Assembly: GCF_029338395.1 (NCBI RefSeq)
Contig: NZ_CP119809.1
Location: 3,348,001-3,412,000 of the forward strand
Origin: Halorussus caseinilyticus
Lineage (GTDB): Archaea; Halobacteriota; Halobacteria; Halobacteriales; Haladaptataceae
Direction of reading: 5' to 3'
DNA length: 64,000 nt
Position numbers and translations under genes: made by a program. A model generated the notes under the pieces. It worked only from the letters and a program-made list of their open reading frames with translations. It did no database searches and had not been told where the DNA came from. Shown here piece after piece: positions 54,046-61,972 of this stretch (the first letter of the stretch is position 1; every line of letters begins with the position of its first letter).

Positions 54046-54705
54046 ATGCGCATCGAGATACGACTACCCCTCCCCGACGACCAGATTTTCAGGTACGAGG
54101 CGATGGACGACATCCTCGAAATAGCGGCGCAGAATCCGACCGAGGAGTTCACGAACAGCGAGCTACAGGAGCTCACCGGATTCGGCGGACCGAGCGTCTC
54201 GAAGGCGCTCTCACTGCTCGAAACGCTCGGGCTAATCGTCCGCCGCGACAGCGGCCGGAAGACCCTCTATCGAATCGAGGAGGCGCGACTCCGCGAGGCC
54301 GACGACCCGTTTCTGGAGATTCCACAGGCCGAGTTCCGGAAACCGCTTCGCGCGTTCGTGGGGCAAGTCACCGACGAGGTGGCGTCGGTCGCGGGAATTG
54401 TCTGCTTCGGAAGCGTGGCTCGCGGCGAGGCCGACCGGGTGAGCGACATCGACGCGTTCGTGCTGGTCGATAACGACGACGAGCTGGTGACCGCGCGCCG
54501 GACGATTTCGGACGTGAAGCGCGACCTCGAAGCGGACTCCATCGACGGCCAGCGATACGAGTTCGAGGTGTTCGTCGAGTCGGAGGAAAGTGCTCGCAAT
54601 CGAGGGGATGACCTCCAACCGATTCTGAAAGAAGGGATTGCCTTGCACGAAACCGAGACGTTCGACCGAGTGAAGCGCGACGTATTCGGGGGTGATGAGG
54701 AATGA
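54046..54705 (+). CDS. MNT-type nucleotidyltransferase fused to winged helix, antitoxin candidate
   Basis: 219 residues. Residues about 15-80 form a winged helix (FTNSELQELTGFGGPSVSKA, LETLGLIVRRDSGRKTLYRI). Residues about 95-205 are a minimal nucleotidyltransferase with GSVARGEADRVSDIDAFVLV (Gly122-Ser123, Asp134/Asp136) and a later acidic strand (RYEFEVFVE). In MNT/HEPN pairs the transferase AMPylates and silences the HEPN toxin; here the fused HTH probably also binds the repeats at 53999-54036. The stop overlaps the HEPN gene by four bases. Confidence 0.82.
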   Translation: MRIEIRLPLPDDQIFRYEAMDDILEIAAQNPTEEFTNSELQELTGFGGPSVSKALSLLETLGLIVRRDSGRKTLYRIEEARLREADDPFLEIPQAEFRKPLRAFVGQVTDEVASVAGIVCFGSVARGEADRVSDIDAFVLVDNDDELVTARRTISDVKRDLEADSIDGQRYEFEVFVESEESARNRGDDLQPILKEGIALHETETFDRVKRDVFGGDEE

Positions 54706-55184
54706 CCTCGAACGAACTGGCGGAAGCACTCGGTGAGGCGGAGGACGCCTTCCAGCGCAGGCCCGAAAATCCGGAGGTCGGATTGGAGTACGTCTCCGAT
54801 TCGTCGGTTCTCCAGTTACGGAAGGCGTGTCGGCTCCTCGACGCCGCGGGATTCCTCCTCGACCGTAATGGCCACTTCACCGTCATCATCGAGGCGTCGT
54901 TCGTCGCCATCGAGCGGTCGATTCAGTTCTACGTCGAGGAAAAGGGATACGACGTTGCCGGTCAGCGACACACCGAGGTCTACGACGAGGGCGTCCGTGC
55001 AGGACTGTTCACGCAGGACGTCGCCGACCGACTCGAAAAGCTCTGGGTCGAGAATCGGTCGGAATCGTACTATCGGACGGGCATCGCTGGCGAGTACCGC
55101 GCCGAGACGGTCTTCTCGCTCGCCGAGACGCTTCACGAGGAGGTCGTCGCGTTGACGCGGACTCAGGACTGCCTCTGCGGGTAA
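54702..55184 (+). CDS. HEPN-domain protein, toxin candidate
   Basis: 160 residues, four-helix HEPN-like: LQLRKACRLLDAAGFLLDRN, FTVIIEASFVAIERSIQFYV, YDEGVRAGLFTQDVADRLEK, then WVENRSESYYRTGIAGEY. Active HepT toxins have an Arg-x4-His-x-Tyr motif; here the matching stretch is E-N-R-S-E-S-Y-Y, where Tyr124 may correspond to the AMPylated Tyr while Arg and His of the RNase motif seem changed. It may therefore be an atypical or inactive nuclease, or my alignment is off by one turn. Overlaps its partner by ATGA. Confidence 0.72.
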   Translation: MTSNELAEALGEAEDAFQRRPENPEVGLEYVSDSSVLQLRKACRLLDAAGFLLDRNGHFTVIIEASFVAIERSIQFYVEEKGYDVAGQRHTEVYDEGVRAGLFTQDVADRLEKLWVENRSESYYRTGIAGEYRAETVFSLAETLHEEVVALTRTQDCLCG

Positions 55185-55232
55185 TACGCCGCCCCCTTAA
55201 TTTCAAAAGTGAGGGGGAAACTAGAGGGGACC

Positions 55233-55889
55233 ATGTTCTCTCACGAGAACTACGACGCGTTTGTCGATAATTTACTCACTTGGTACGACGATAACGGAAG
55301 GCACGACCTCCCTTGGCGCGAGAACGATGCGTCACCGTTTGAGGTACTCGTCGCCGAGCTCATGCTCCAGCAGACGTCCGTCGAACAGGTGCAGGAGGTA
55401 TTCGAGGAGTTCGTCGAGAAGTTTCCGGACCCCGAATCGGTAGTCGCGGTCTCCGAGAAAGAGATTACCGAGGAGATAGAGCCGCTCGGCTCACAGAAGC
55501 GAACGAAGTACTTCCGGAAAGCATCGCACGACATTATCGAACAGCACGGCGGGAATGTACCGGACGAGCAATCTGAATTACTCGACTTGCACGGCGTCGG
55601 CGAGTACACTGCGGCCTCGGTACTCGCTCACGCCCACGGGAAAGACGCCGTCGCCGTAGATACGAACGTGGCGCGAGTTCTATCGCGGGTGTTCGGACTC
55701 GACGCGGCCGACGAACCCAGCGCGGCCGAAAACTGGGACCTTGCCGAGCGGTCCGCTCCGGCGGGGAGATGTAGCGATTATCTGCACGCGCTCATCGATT
55801 TCGGGAGTGCAGTCTGCACGGCGTCGAACCCGAAGTGTTCAGACTGTCCGCTCGCCGATTTATGCGAATATCATGAACAAGGAGCGTAG
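55233..55889 (+). CDS. MutY-like adenine DNA glycosylase, short form with 4Fe-4S cluster
   Basis: 218 residues. Catalytic ELMLQQTSVEQVQEVFEEF (Glu42), helix-hairpin-helix LHGVGEYTAAS (Tyr125, not the Lys of endonuclease III), conserved Asp143 (AVDTNVARVLSRVFG) and Cys195-x6-Cys202-x2-Cys205-x5-Cys211 for the cluster. It excises A opposite 8-oxoG, or perhaps T from T:G mismatches as in Mig-type enzymes. The C-terminal NUDIX-like recognition domain of full MutY is absent. Ribosome-binding GAGGGG at 55224-55229 fits the start chosen. GC is lower than the core genome. It lies directly after the nucleotidyltransferase/HEPN pair. Confidence 0.85.
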   Translation: MFSHENYDAFVDNLLTWYDDNGRHDLPWRENDASPFEVLVAELMLQQTSVEQVQEVFEEFVEKFPDPESVVAVSEKEITEEIEPLGSQKRTKYFRKASHDIIEQHGGNVPDEQSELLDLHGVGEYTAASVLAHAHGKDAVAVDTNVARVLSRVFGLDAADEPSAAENWDLAERSAPAGRCSDYLHALIDFGSAVCTASNPKCSDCPLADLCEYHEQGA

Positions 55890-56094
55890 CTGATCCCTCC
55901 TTCCGTTTCTGAAATCCGTGGGGTGAGAGTATCGAACGAGCGAGAAGTCGGACATCCTCAGGCAAGTCAGAGAGATTTGACCGCACGAGAGAGGTGCTTC
56001 CGTTCGACTCCCGAACGAAGAGAAAGGGAGACAAAATGCCAATTCAGTAGAATAAGGCCGTAAGACGGTAGAAATACGGATATAAGTGTTCACG

Positions 56095-56167
56095 CGGGCG
56101 GCATGGGATTTGAACCCATGGCCTCTTGGTCCGGAACCAAGCGTTCTGTCCGCTGAACTAGCCGCCC
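56095..56167 (-). tRNA. tRNA-Arg (anticodon CCG)
   Basis: 73 nt on the minus strand. Acceptor GGGCGGC pairs with GCCGCCC; anticodon arm CTTGG-TTCCGGA-CCAAG gives CCG (reads CGG); T-arm CATGGGTTCAAATCCCATG. No intron, CCA not encoded. It borders the accessory segment and could have served as an integration site. Confidence 0.95.
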
Positions 56168-56218
56168 TCATACGGACGTACTTCGCTCGCGGGCTTAACG
56201 ATTGTGATAGCCGCAGGT

Positions 56219-57658
56219 TTAGTCTTCGCTCACTGTCGAGTCGCCGTCGGTCGGCATGCACACCCGTTTGTCGTCGTCGATGACGGCGTTCTTCCACGTC
56301 CCGCGGGTGAACCACGCTCCGGCGGCGATAGCCCCGACGACGTGGCCGAGTGCGACGCCAATCCAGATTCCGGTCGGGCCGAGGGTCGTCTCAAACGCGA
56401 GGAAGTAGACGGTCGGCACGCGGATGAGCCACAGCGTTATCATCGAGAACGCCATCGCGGTCTTGGTGTTGCCCGCGCCGCGGTAGGCCCCGACTAACAC
56501 TTGGAAGACCCCGATAAAGGCGAACTCGACCGTCCGAATCCGGAGGTACTGCGAGGCGTGTCCGACGGTTTCGGCCGCTTCCGCCGTTCCGGTCGCCATG
56601 AACACCGAGACGATGGGTTCGGGGAACGCCGCGGCGACGACGGCCAACACGAACATGACGCCCGCACCGACGTTCGCCGCGAGTTTGACCGCACTCTCGG
56701 CCCGGTCTGGGTTGTCCGCGCCGAGGTTCTGGCCGACCATCGTGTTGGTCGCCTTGCCCAAACCCACCGCCGGGAGGAAGACCAGCGAGATGAGGCGGTT
56801 GCCCAGACCGTAGGCGGCGATGACCGACGGGTCGAACGTCACTATCATCACCGTAATCGTCAGCATCGCCAGCGCACCCGCCGACTGCTCTACGGCCGCC
56901 GGAATCCCGATGCGAACGATGTCCCGGACGTAATCGAGGTCGGGGACGAGGTGGTCGAGTCTGACGTTCGGTCCGGCGTCCGCGAAAAACAGCACGTAGA
57001 CGCCGACGAGACCACCGACTGCGCGAGCGATGAGCGTTGCGAGGGCCGCACCCTCGATGCCCATCTCGGCGAACGGGCCGACGCCGAAGACGAGGATGGG
57101 GTCCAAGACCACGTTCAGCGCGACCGAAAGCGCCATCACGCGCATCGGCGTCCGGGTGTCACCATACCCCCGCAGGAGCGCCGAGAACGCCAGAAAGCCG
57201 AACATGAACGGCAGGCCGAGGAAGAATATCTCCATGTACTGCTCGGCCAACGGGACGACCTGCGCGGCGGTGGCGGCGTTGCTGGGGAACAGCGAGAGCA
57301 TCGGTCCGGACCCGAAGTGACCGACCACGCTCAGGACGACGCCGATTGCGACCACGAATCCGAGCGTCTGGCCCGCTACTTTCCCCGCCGACCCGTCGCT
57401 GTCTGCGCCCATGTACTGGGCGACCAAGGTGCTTCCCGCGACGTTAAACCCGCCGCCGAACGCGATGAGGAAGAAGATAATCGGGAACGCGAGGCTAATT
57501 GCCCCGACCGCGTGGGCCGAGTACCGGCCCAACCAGAACGCATCGGCGACGTTGTACGTCACCTGCAACAGTTGCGTGACGACGATTGGCCACGCGAGGT
57601 GGAAGAGAGGGCGCGCTAACCCACCATCAGTGATACCGTCGGATTGCGTCGATGCCAC
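56219..57658 (-). CDS. MATE-family efflux transporter (copy 2)
   Basis: 479 residues, a close paralogue of copy 1 (GGLARPLFHLAWPIVVTQLL; AFSALLRGYGDTRTPMRVMA; AYRGAGNTKTAMAFSMITLW). Same strand and similar over its whole length, including near-identical DNA stretches. Na+/H+-coupled efflux. The two genes are direct repeats that could recombine and delete the segment between them. Confidence 0.92.
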   Translation of the reverse strand: MASTQSDGITDGGLARPLFHLAWPIVVTQLLQVTYNVADAFWLGRYSAHAVGAISLAFPIIFFLIAFGGGFNVAGSTLVAQYMGADSDGSAGKVAGQTLGFVVAIGVVLSVVGHFGSGPMLSLFPSNAATAAQVVPLAEQYMEIFFLGLPFMFGFLAFSALLRGYGDTRTPMRVMALSVALNVVLDPILVFGVGPFAEMGIEGAALATLIARAVGGLVGVYVLFFADAGPNVRLDHLVPDLDYVRDIVRIGIPAAVEQSAGALAMLTITVMIVTFDPSVIAAYGLGNRLISLVFLPAVGLGKATNTMVGQNLGADNPDRAESAVKLAANVGAGVMFVLAVVAAAFPEPIVSVFMATGTAEAAETVGHASQYLRIRTVEFAFIGVFQVLVGAYRGAGNTKTAMAFSMITLWLIRVPTVYFLAFETTLGPTGIWIGVALGHVVGAIAAGAWFTRGTWKNAVIDDDKRVCMPTDGDSTVSED

Positions 57659-57749
57659 TGTTCATTCTCAGAACTGCTTGGGATTTTAATGCTTCGGGTT
57701 TAAATTGCAGTCCGTCCCTCGTGAAAGAGTCTCACCCGGTTGCGAACTG

Positions 57750-58325
57750 TTAGGGTGTCTCGTTGGTTTCGAGCGAGAAGTCGTCCGTCGGGTACGCCGT
57801 ACACGTCAGGACGTATCCCTTCTCAACTTCGTCTTCGCCGAGCGTCTCGTTGTTGCTGTGCTGGACGTATTCGTTGGCGTTGCCGTCTTGGACCTTCCCA
57901 CCGCAGGAGAGACACTGCCCCTGCCGACAGGCGTAGGGCAAGTCCCATCCCTCGTCTTCGCCAGCGTCCAACAGGTTCTCGTTGTTGGCGACTTCGATGG
58001 TCTCGCCTTCGTTGACGTACTCGATTTCGTAGTACTCCACCTCGTCGTCGGAGATGGAGGCGGGGTCGAAACCGGCCTCTTCCTCGTCCTCGCCTTCGAG
58101 TTCGCCTTCGGCACCACCGCCGACCGCGACCGCACCGCCACCGCCGCCGATGGAGCGGTTCATCGGTTCGGGGAAGTCGGTTTCCGGCACGGTCTCGGCC
58201 CGGCGTTCGAGGACCTCTTGGGAGATGTCGTCGGGAGTTCGCCACTCGGTGCCCTCCGAGTAGTGGAGCGCCACCACGATGACGACGAGCGTCAGCCCGA
58301 GTCCCAGACCCAGTGCGTCTACCAT
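57750..58325 (-). CDS. Membrane-anchored 2Fe-2S ferredoxin
   Basis: 191 residues. One N-terminal helix (LGLGLGLTLVVIVVALHY) anchors it, followed by a Gly/Ala/Glu linker (about 55-95). The ferredoxin domain binds 2Fe-2S through Cys133, Cys138, Cys141 and Cys175 (LPYACRQGQCLSCGG, LTCTAY). The plant-type order C-x4-C-x2-C-x33-C is right. It probably passes electrons to a membrane or surface enzyme. The start at 58325 is set by the helix; a longer version lacks support. Confidence 0.9.
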   Translation of the reverse strand: MVDALGLGLGLTLVVIVVALHYSEGTEWRTPDDISQEVLERRAETVPETDFPEPMNRSIGGGGGAVAVGGGAEGELEGEDEEEAGFDPASISDDEVEYYEIEYVNEGETIEVANNENLLDAGEDEGWDLPYACRQGQCLSCGGKVQDGNANEYVQHSNNETLGEDEVEKGYVLTCTAYPTDDFSLETNETP

Positions 58326-58394
58326 GCGCGGGACTACGGAAGGGTGGTTTAACAGCATTGTGATTACTGGCCGCCCTCCCGAAACGGGAACCCG

Positions 58395-58820
58395 CTACTC
58401 GTCGGCGTCCCGCACCTCGACCACGCCACTCCGCCGGACCGTCACCGCGTGCCCGTCGAGTACGAACGTGACCCGCCCGTCGCCCGGCGTCTCGCCCGCC
58501 CCTCGAAACAGCGCGTCGAGAGCGTCGGGGTCGATAGCCGAGTACAGCGGCCCGACTTCCGTCGGGCCCTCGCCCGTGACCGTCGAGAGTGCTTCGACGA
58601 CGGCGATACTCGGCGGCGTGGAACTGTCGAACGTCGTCCGGTAGGCGTCGTCTTCCGAATCCATGCTATCGTTTCGGGACTCCCTCCAATCGCGCTCGCT
58701 TCGTTCGGGTCGTGCAGTGGTCGGTGCAGTGTGAGAAGCGTCGGTCGTCGCCGGGTCGGTCGGACCGACTGCCGACTCTTCGGAGGCCGCCTGAGAAGTT
58801 GGGTTGTTGCCACGACTCAT
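58395..58820 (-). CDS. HalOD1 output-domain protein
   Basis: 141 residues. The last 75 form HalOD1: TTFDSSTPPSIAVVEALSTV, GPLYSAIDPDALDALFRGAG, GRVTFVLDGHAVTVRRSGVV. It is an unusual module found as the output of haloarchaeal two-component or bacteriorhodopsin-type regulators; here it stands alone after a low-complexity Ser/Thr/Pro start. A TATA-like TATAAT at about 58869-58874 predicts a transcript starting near 58846, so the ATG at 58820 is used rather than the GTG at 58856. Confidence 0.88.
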   Translation of the reverse strand: MSRGNNPTSQAASEESAVGPTDPATTDASHTAPTTARPERSERDWRESRNDSMDSEDDAYRTTFDSSTPPSIAVVEALSTVTGEGPTEVGPLYSAIDPDALDALFRGAGETPGDGRVTFVLDGHAVTVRRSGVVEVRDADE

Positions 58821-58906
58821 CGTGCGTACTTCGGATACGTCGACTGCGAGATTCACCGTGACGTTTGATTATACAACCCTTTTTTCACCGGGGGTGTAGC
58901 GTCCGG

Positions 58907-59545
58907 CTACTTGACTATCGTCTCGCCGAGCAGTCGGTGGGTCCCCCGCCGGATGCGAGACGCGAACGCCTGTTGGGAGATGTCGAGTTCCGCGGCGACT
59001 TCGGCGAGCGTCACCTTCCGCGGCGAGTCGAAGTATCCCCGTTCGTAGGCGAGTTCCAGCGCCTCGCGCTGTGGGTCGGTCAGTCCGTACGTCTCGCTGT
59101 CCATTGGCGTGAGGTCGTGGACCGCCGTGAGCGTCACCGGAATATCGCGCTCCAGACACACCTCCTGAAAGCGGGCGATGTCCGAACGGTCGTCGCCCCG
59201 GACCTCGAACGTCCAACTCCGTTCGGTTCCGGTCGCCCCCAGAAGCAGGGAGTCGGCTTCGGCGAGCGTCTTGAGAAACCCCTCGTAGTCCGGGTTCCAC
59301 TCGACTTTCAGGAGATACTCGTCGTCTACGCGGTCCACGAGTGCGATGTCACGCACGCCGGGGTGGTTCTCGAAGGCCGCCTCGATGTCGTCTACTCGCG
59401 CCCCGCGAACCCAGAAGTAGGGGATAACCGCGTCTTTCGCGGGCACCAGCCGCTCCAACTCGACGGTCACGTCGGGAAGGTTCTCGAACACCGTTCCGAG
59501 CGGGAACTGGTCGGCTTCGACCCGGAACGTGGCCTCTGTAGCCAT
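58907..59545 (-). CDS. Bat-type HTH-10 transcription regulator
   Basis: 212 residues. N-terminal sensor-like half (FRVEADQFPLGTVFENLPDV), then the C-terminal HTH-10 domain: GLTDPQREALELAYERGYFD, SPRKVTLAEVAAELDISQQA FASRIRRGTHRLL. This is the DNA-binding module of the bacterio-opsin activator and dozens of haloarchaeal regulators. It may control the divergent DJ-1 gene or the HalOD1 protein; neither is shown. Confidence 0.9.
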   Translation of the reverse strand: MATEATFRVEADQFPLGTVFENLPDVTVELERLVPAKDAVIPYFWVRGARVDDIEAAFENHPGVRDIALVDRVDDEYLLKVEWNPDYEGFLKTLAEADSLLLGATGTERSWTFEVRGDDRSDIARFQEVCLERDIPVTLTAVHDLTPMDSETYGLTDPQREALELAYERGYFDSPRKVTLAEVAAELDISQQAFASRIRRGTHRLLGETIVK

Positions 59546-59646
59546 TGCCGTAGTAAAGGACTCGGAGTAAATAGCGGTTTCCCCGCCGTATCGAATCGGA
59601 GACGACGCGAAGCCACGCTTTTGGTCCCGGCGTCCGAGCGTCCGCC

Positions 59647-60252
59647 ATGGCAACCGAAATCGCCGTCGTCATCTACGAGGGTTTCGACGAGATGGACGCC
59701 GTTGGGCCGTTCGAAGTGTTCTCGCACGCGAGCGAACGCGGGTGCGACCTCGACGTGAGCGTCCGAACGCTCGACACCGCCGACCGAGTTACCGCGAGCC
59801 ACGGTCTCACAGTCGCGGTGGACGGCCGACTCGCCGACGCGGACCCGGACCTCGTGGTCGTCCCCGGCGGCGGGTGGAACGACCGCGCCGACGCCAGCGC
59901 GTGGGCCGAGGCCGAACGAGGCGACCTGCCGGACGCTATCGCCGACCTCCACGAGCGAGGCGTGACCCTCGCGGCGGTCTGTACCGGCGGGATGTTGCTC
60001 GCCGAAGCCGGGATTCTGGACGGTCGGCCCGCCGTCACCCACGCGAGCGCGCTGGGCGACCTCCGCGAGACCGACGCAAAGGTCGTAGACGCGCGCGTCG
60101 TGGACGACGGCGACGTGGTGACTGCCGGAGGGATTACTTCGGGGCTGGACTTGGCCCTGCATCTGGTGGGTCGGCTCTGCGGGGAGTCGGTCGCCGAGGA
60201 GGTGGCGACGGCGATGGAGTACGAGCGACGGGGCGAGGTGTACGAGACGTGA
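59647..60252 (+). CDS. DJ-1/PfpI superfamily protein
   Basis: 201 residues. Glu15 (EGFDEMDAVGPFEV) and the nucleophile Cys112 (AAVCTGGMLLAEAG), with VVPGGGWND earlier and GGITSGLDLALHLVGRLCG later. The type is closer to the PfpI/YhbO/transcription-linked (AraC-like) amidase branch than to DJ-1 proper. Possible roles are glyoxalase or isonitrile hydratase. Divergent from the HTH-10 regulator at 59545. Confidence 0.9.
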   Translation: MATEIAVVIYEGFDEMDAVGPFEVFSHASERGCDLDVSVRTLDTADRVTASHGLTVAVDGRLADADPDLVVVPGGGWNDRADASAWAEAERGDLPDAIADLHERGVTLAAVCTGGMLLAEAGILDGRPAVTHASALGDLRETDAKVVDARVVDDGDVVTAGGITSGLDLALHLVGRLCGESVAEEVATAMEYERRGEVYET

Positions 60253-60395
60253 TTCGATTGTCTAAGGATTGGTGAAGATGGATTTTAGCAATGTTTTTAT
60301 TTTTTTAGAATCGGTAGAGTTGTCTCTCCTGTCTCATGTACTGCACACCACTCCACCGCCCCGCACAGCACCGCAAACGCGAACGTGATTACTTT

Positions 60396-60640
60396 GGAGA
60401 CTGAACGCGACTACTGTGAGGACCGAACGCGATTATCTTGAGGACCGAACGCGACTACTGTGAGGACCGAACGCGATTATCTTGAGGACCGAACGCGACT
60501 AGCTTCAGGCTTGAACCAATCATACCGCGACCGCACAGCACCGCACCTCGTCCTCCCCAACCTCCTCACTCCCTTCGCTTCGCTCGGTCGTTCGTCCCTC
60601 GCGTGCGAGGCGCGGCGCTCACGAGCGCCGCGCCCGCACG
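60396..60640 (+). repeat. Dispersed hairpin repeat family B, copy B5 with 22-bp array
   Basis: Five 22-bp units (GAGGACCGAACGCGA followed by alternating TTATCTT or CTACTGT; starts 60396, 60418, 60440, 60462, 60484). The last runs straight into CTAGCTTCAGGCTTGAACCAATCATACC, then ACCGC-type tract, CCTCCCCAACC, and a hairpin CGTGCG-A-GGCGCGGCGCT-CACG-AGCGCCGCGCC-CGCACG (about 60602-60640). An AT-rich tract (about 60285-60330) lies left. No gene from 60253 to 60849. Confidence 0.83.
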
Positions 60641-60681
60641 CGCCGGAAAATAAAGGAAAGCTTCGTTTCGACCGTTTCGCT

Positions 60682-60894
60682 TACTCCTCGCGCCGAGCGA
60701 CTTCGTGGCGACCGAACCCGTACCGCGACCTTTTGCCACGCTCGGTCGCGCAAGCCGTGGGCTTGCGCTCGGTCGCTCGCAAAACGTCGATGAAAAGCGT
60801 CCTCGCTCCCGATGGTCGCTCGTCGCCCTGCTCGCTCCGCTCGCAGTGACTACTCCTCGCGCCGAGCGACTTCGTGGCGACCGAACCCGTACCG
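60682..60894. repeat. 44-bp direct repeat (3' end of gnd copied) enclosing a 125-bp insert
   Basis: TACTCCTCGCGCCGAGCGAC plus 24 further identical bases occur at 60682-60725 and again at 60851-60894, 169 bp apart. The second copy is the C-terminal codons of gnd (ending RRYGFGRHEVARREE-like). Between them is a palindrome-bearing segment (CGCAAGCC / GGCTTGCG). In the first copy the preceding stop would be TAA, in the gene TAG. Confidence 0.75.
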
Positions 60895-61755
60895 AAGCCG
60901 ATTCGCCAGTCGCCGGGAGAACCGGCCGTCCTCGCGCGCCCGCGACCCGAATCGCTCGCCGAGCGCCTGATAGATGAGCGGCACCGGAACCTCCTGTTCG
61001 AGGGCCTCCTGTACCGTCCACGTCCCCGTCGAACCCCCGGCCACGTAGTCGTCCACGTCGCCGAGGTCCGTGCCTTCCTCGCGGAACGCCTCTTCGCAGA
61101 GTTCCAACAGCCACGACCGGATGACCGCGCCGTTGTTCCACGTCCGGGCGACCGCTTCGAGGTCGAGGTCGTACCGGCCCTCCGCGAGCAACTCGAAGCC
61201 CTCGCCGTAGGCCTGCATCAGCGCGTACTCGACGCCGTTGTGGACCATCTTGACGTAGTGGCCCGACCCCGCGGGACCCATCCGGTCGTGGCCCGCCGGT
61301 CCGGTCGCCACCGCGTCGAAGACGGGGGTCATCTCCTCGTAGGCCCACTCCGGGCCGCCGACCATCAGCGAGAAGCCGAGTTCCGCGCCCGCGGGTCCGC
61401 CGGAGGTCCCGCAGTCGAGGTACGCCGCCGGGGTCTCGTCGGCCCGGCGCGTCGAGTCCTCGAAGTAGGAGTTCCCGCCGTCTACCACCACGTCGTCGTC
61501 GCTCAGGTGCGATTCGAGGTCGTCCAGCGCGGCGTCCACCGCCTCGCCCGCCGGAACCATCAACCAGATTCGCTTGTCGTCGCCCAGTCGCTCGGCCAAA
61601 TCGACCACCGACTCGGCGGGGGTCGCGCCCGCGTCCGCGGCCGACGCGACGGCTTCCTCGTCCAAGTCGAAGGCCACCACGTCGTGGCCCTCGTCGAGTA
61701 CTCGGTCCACGACGATGCGACCCATCCGGCCCAGTCCGATGACGCCCAGTTGCAT
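60850..61755 (-). CDS. gnd: 6-phosphogluconate dehydrogenase, decarboxylating (short form)
   Basis: 301 residues, the short archaeal/bacterial type. NAD(P)-loop MQLGVIGLGRMGRIV, substrate region VDGGNSYFEDSTRR and CGTSGGPAGAELG, catalytic Lys in GSGHYVKMVHNGVEYA, and C-terminal helices with VARTWNNGAVIRSWL. It oxidises 6-phosphogluconate to ribulose 5-phosphate and CO2; with the Azf-like enzyme at 42584 it gives the oxidative pentose-phosphate route. The terminal RYGFGRHEVARREE is duplicated downstream. The start follows the N-terminal Rossmann motif. Confidence 0.93.
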   Translation of the reverse strand: MQLGVIGLGRMGRIVVDRVLDEGHDVVAFDLDEEAVASAADAGATPAESVVDLAERLGDDKRIWLMVPAGEAVDAALDDLESHLSDDDVVVDGGNSYFEDSTRRADETPAAYLDCGTSGGPAGAELGFSLMVGGPEWAYEEMTPVFDAVATGPAGHDRMGPAGSGHYVKMVHNGVEYALMQAYGEGFELLAEGRYDLDLEAVARTWNNGAVIRSWLLELCEEAFREEGTDLGDVDDYVAGGSTGTWTVQEALEQEVPVPLIYQALGERFGSRAREDGRFSRRLANRLRYGFGRHEVARREE

Positions 61756-61962
61756 GGGGGAGAGTGCGGGAAGGTGGCAGGTAGGGGTTGCGGTTCGGAC
61801 CGCCACAGACGTTCGAGCAGTCGGGTCGCCCCTGTTCCGTGCTACAACGCACCGTGGCTGATATTACCATATATCGGAAGAATGCACGTCACGTCCCGTA
61901 ATCGAAAATTCGATACCAAACTAATCTGAAATATTATCCCGAAACCCGCGAATGCAGACGAG

Positions 61963-61972
61963 AACCTTTATG
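61963..61972 (+). promoter_or_regulatory. Candidate valS promoter
   Basis: CCTTTATGAG, TATA-like, at about 61963-61972, would start transcription near 61992, leaving about 105 bases of leader before the valS ATG. Except for this, the 343 bp between 61755 and 62099 shows no gene; no T-box-like element was recognised. Confidence 0.35.

Noticed and set aside
60396-60505. Tandem arrays as possible CRISPR
   Set aside because: Units are head to tail with no spacers, too short (22 bp here; 16 bp at 50293) and no cas genes are present.
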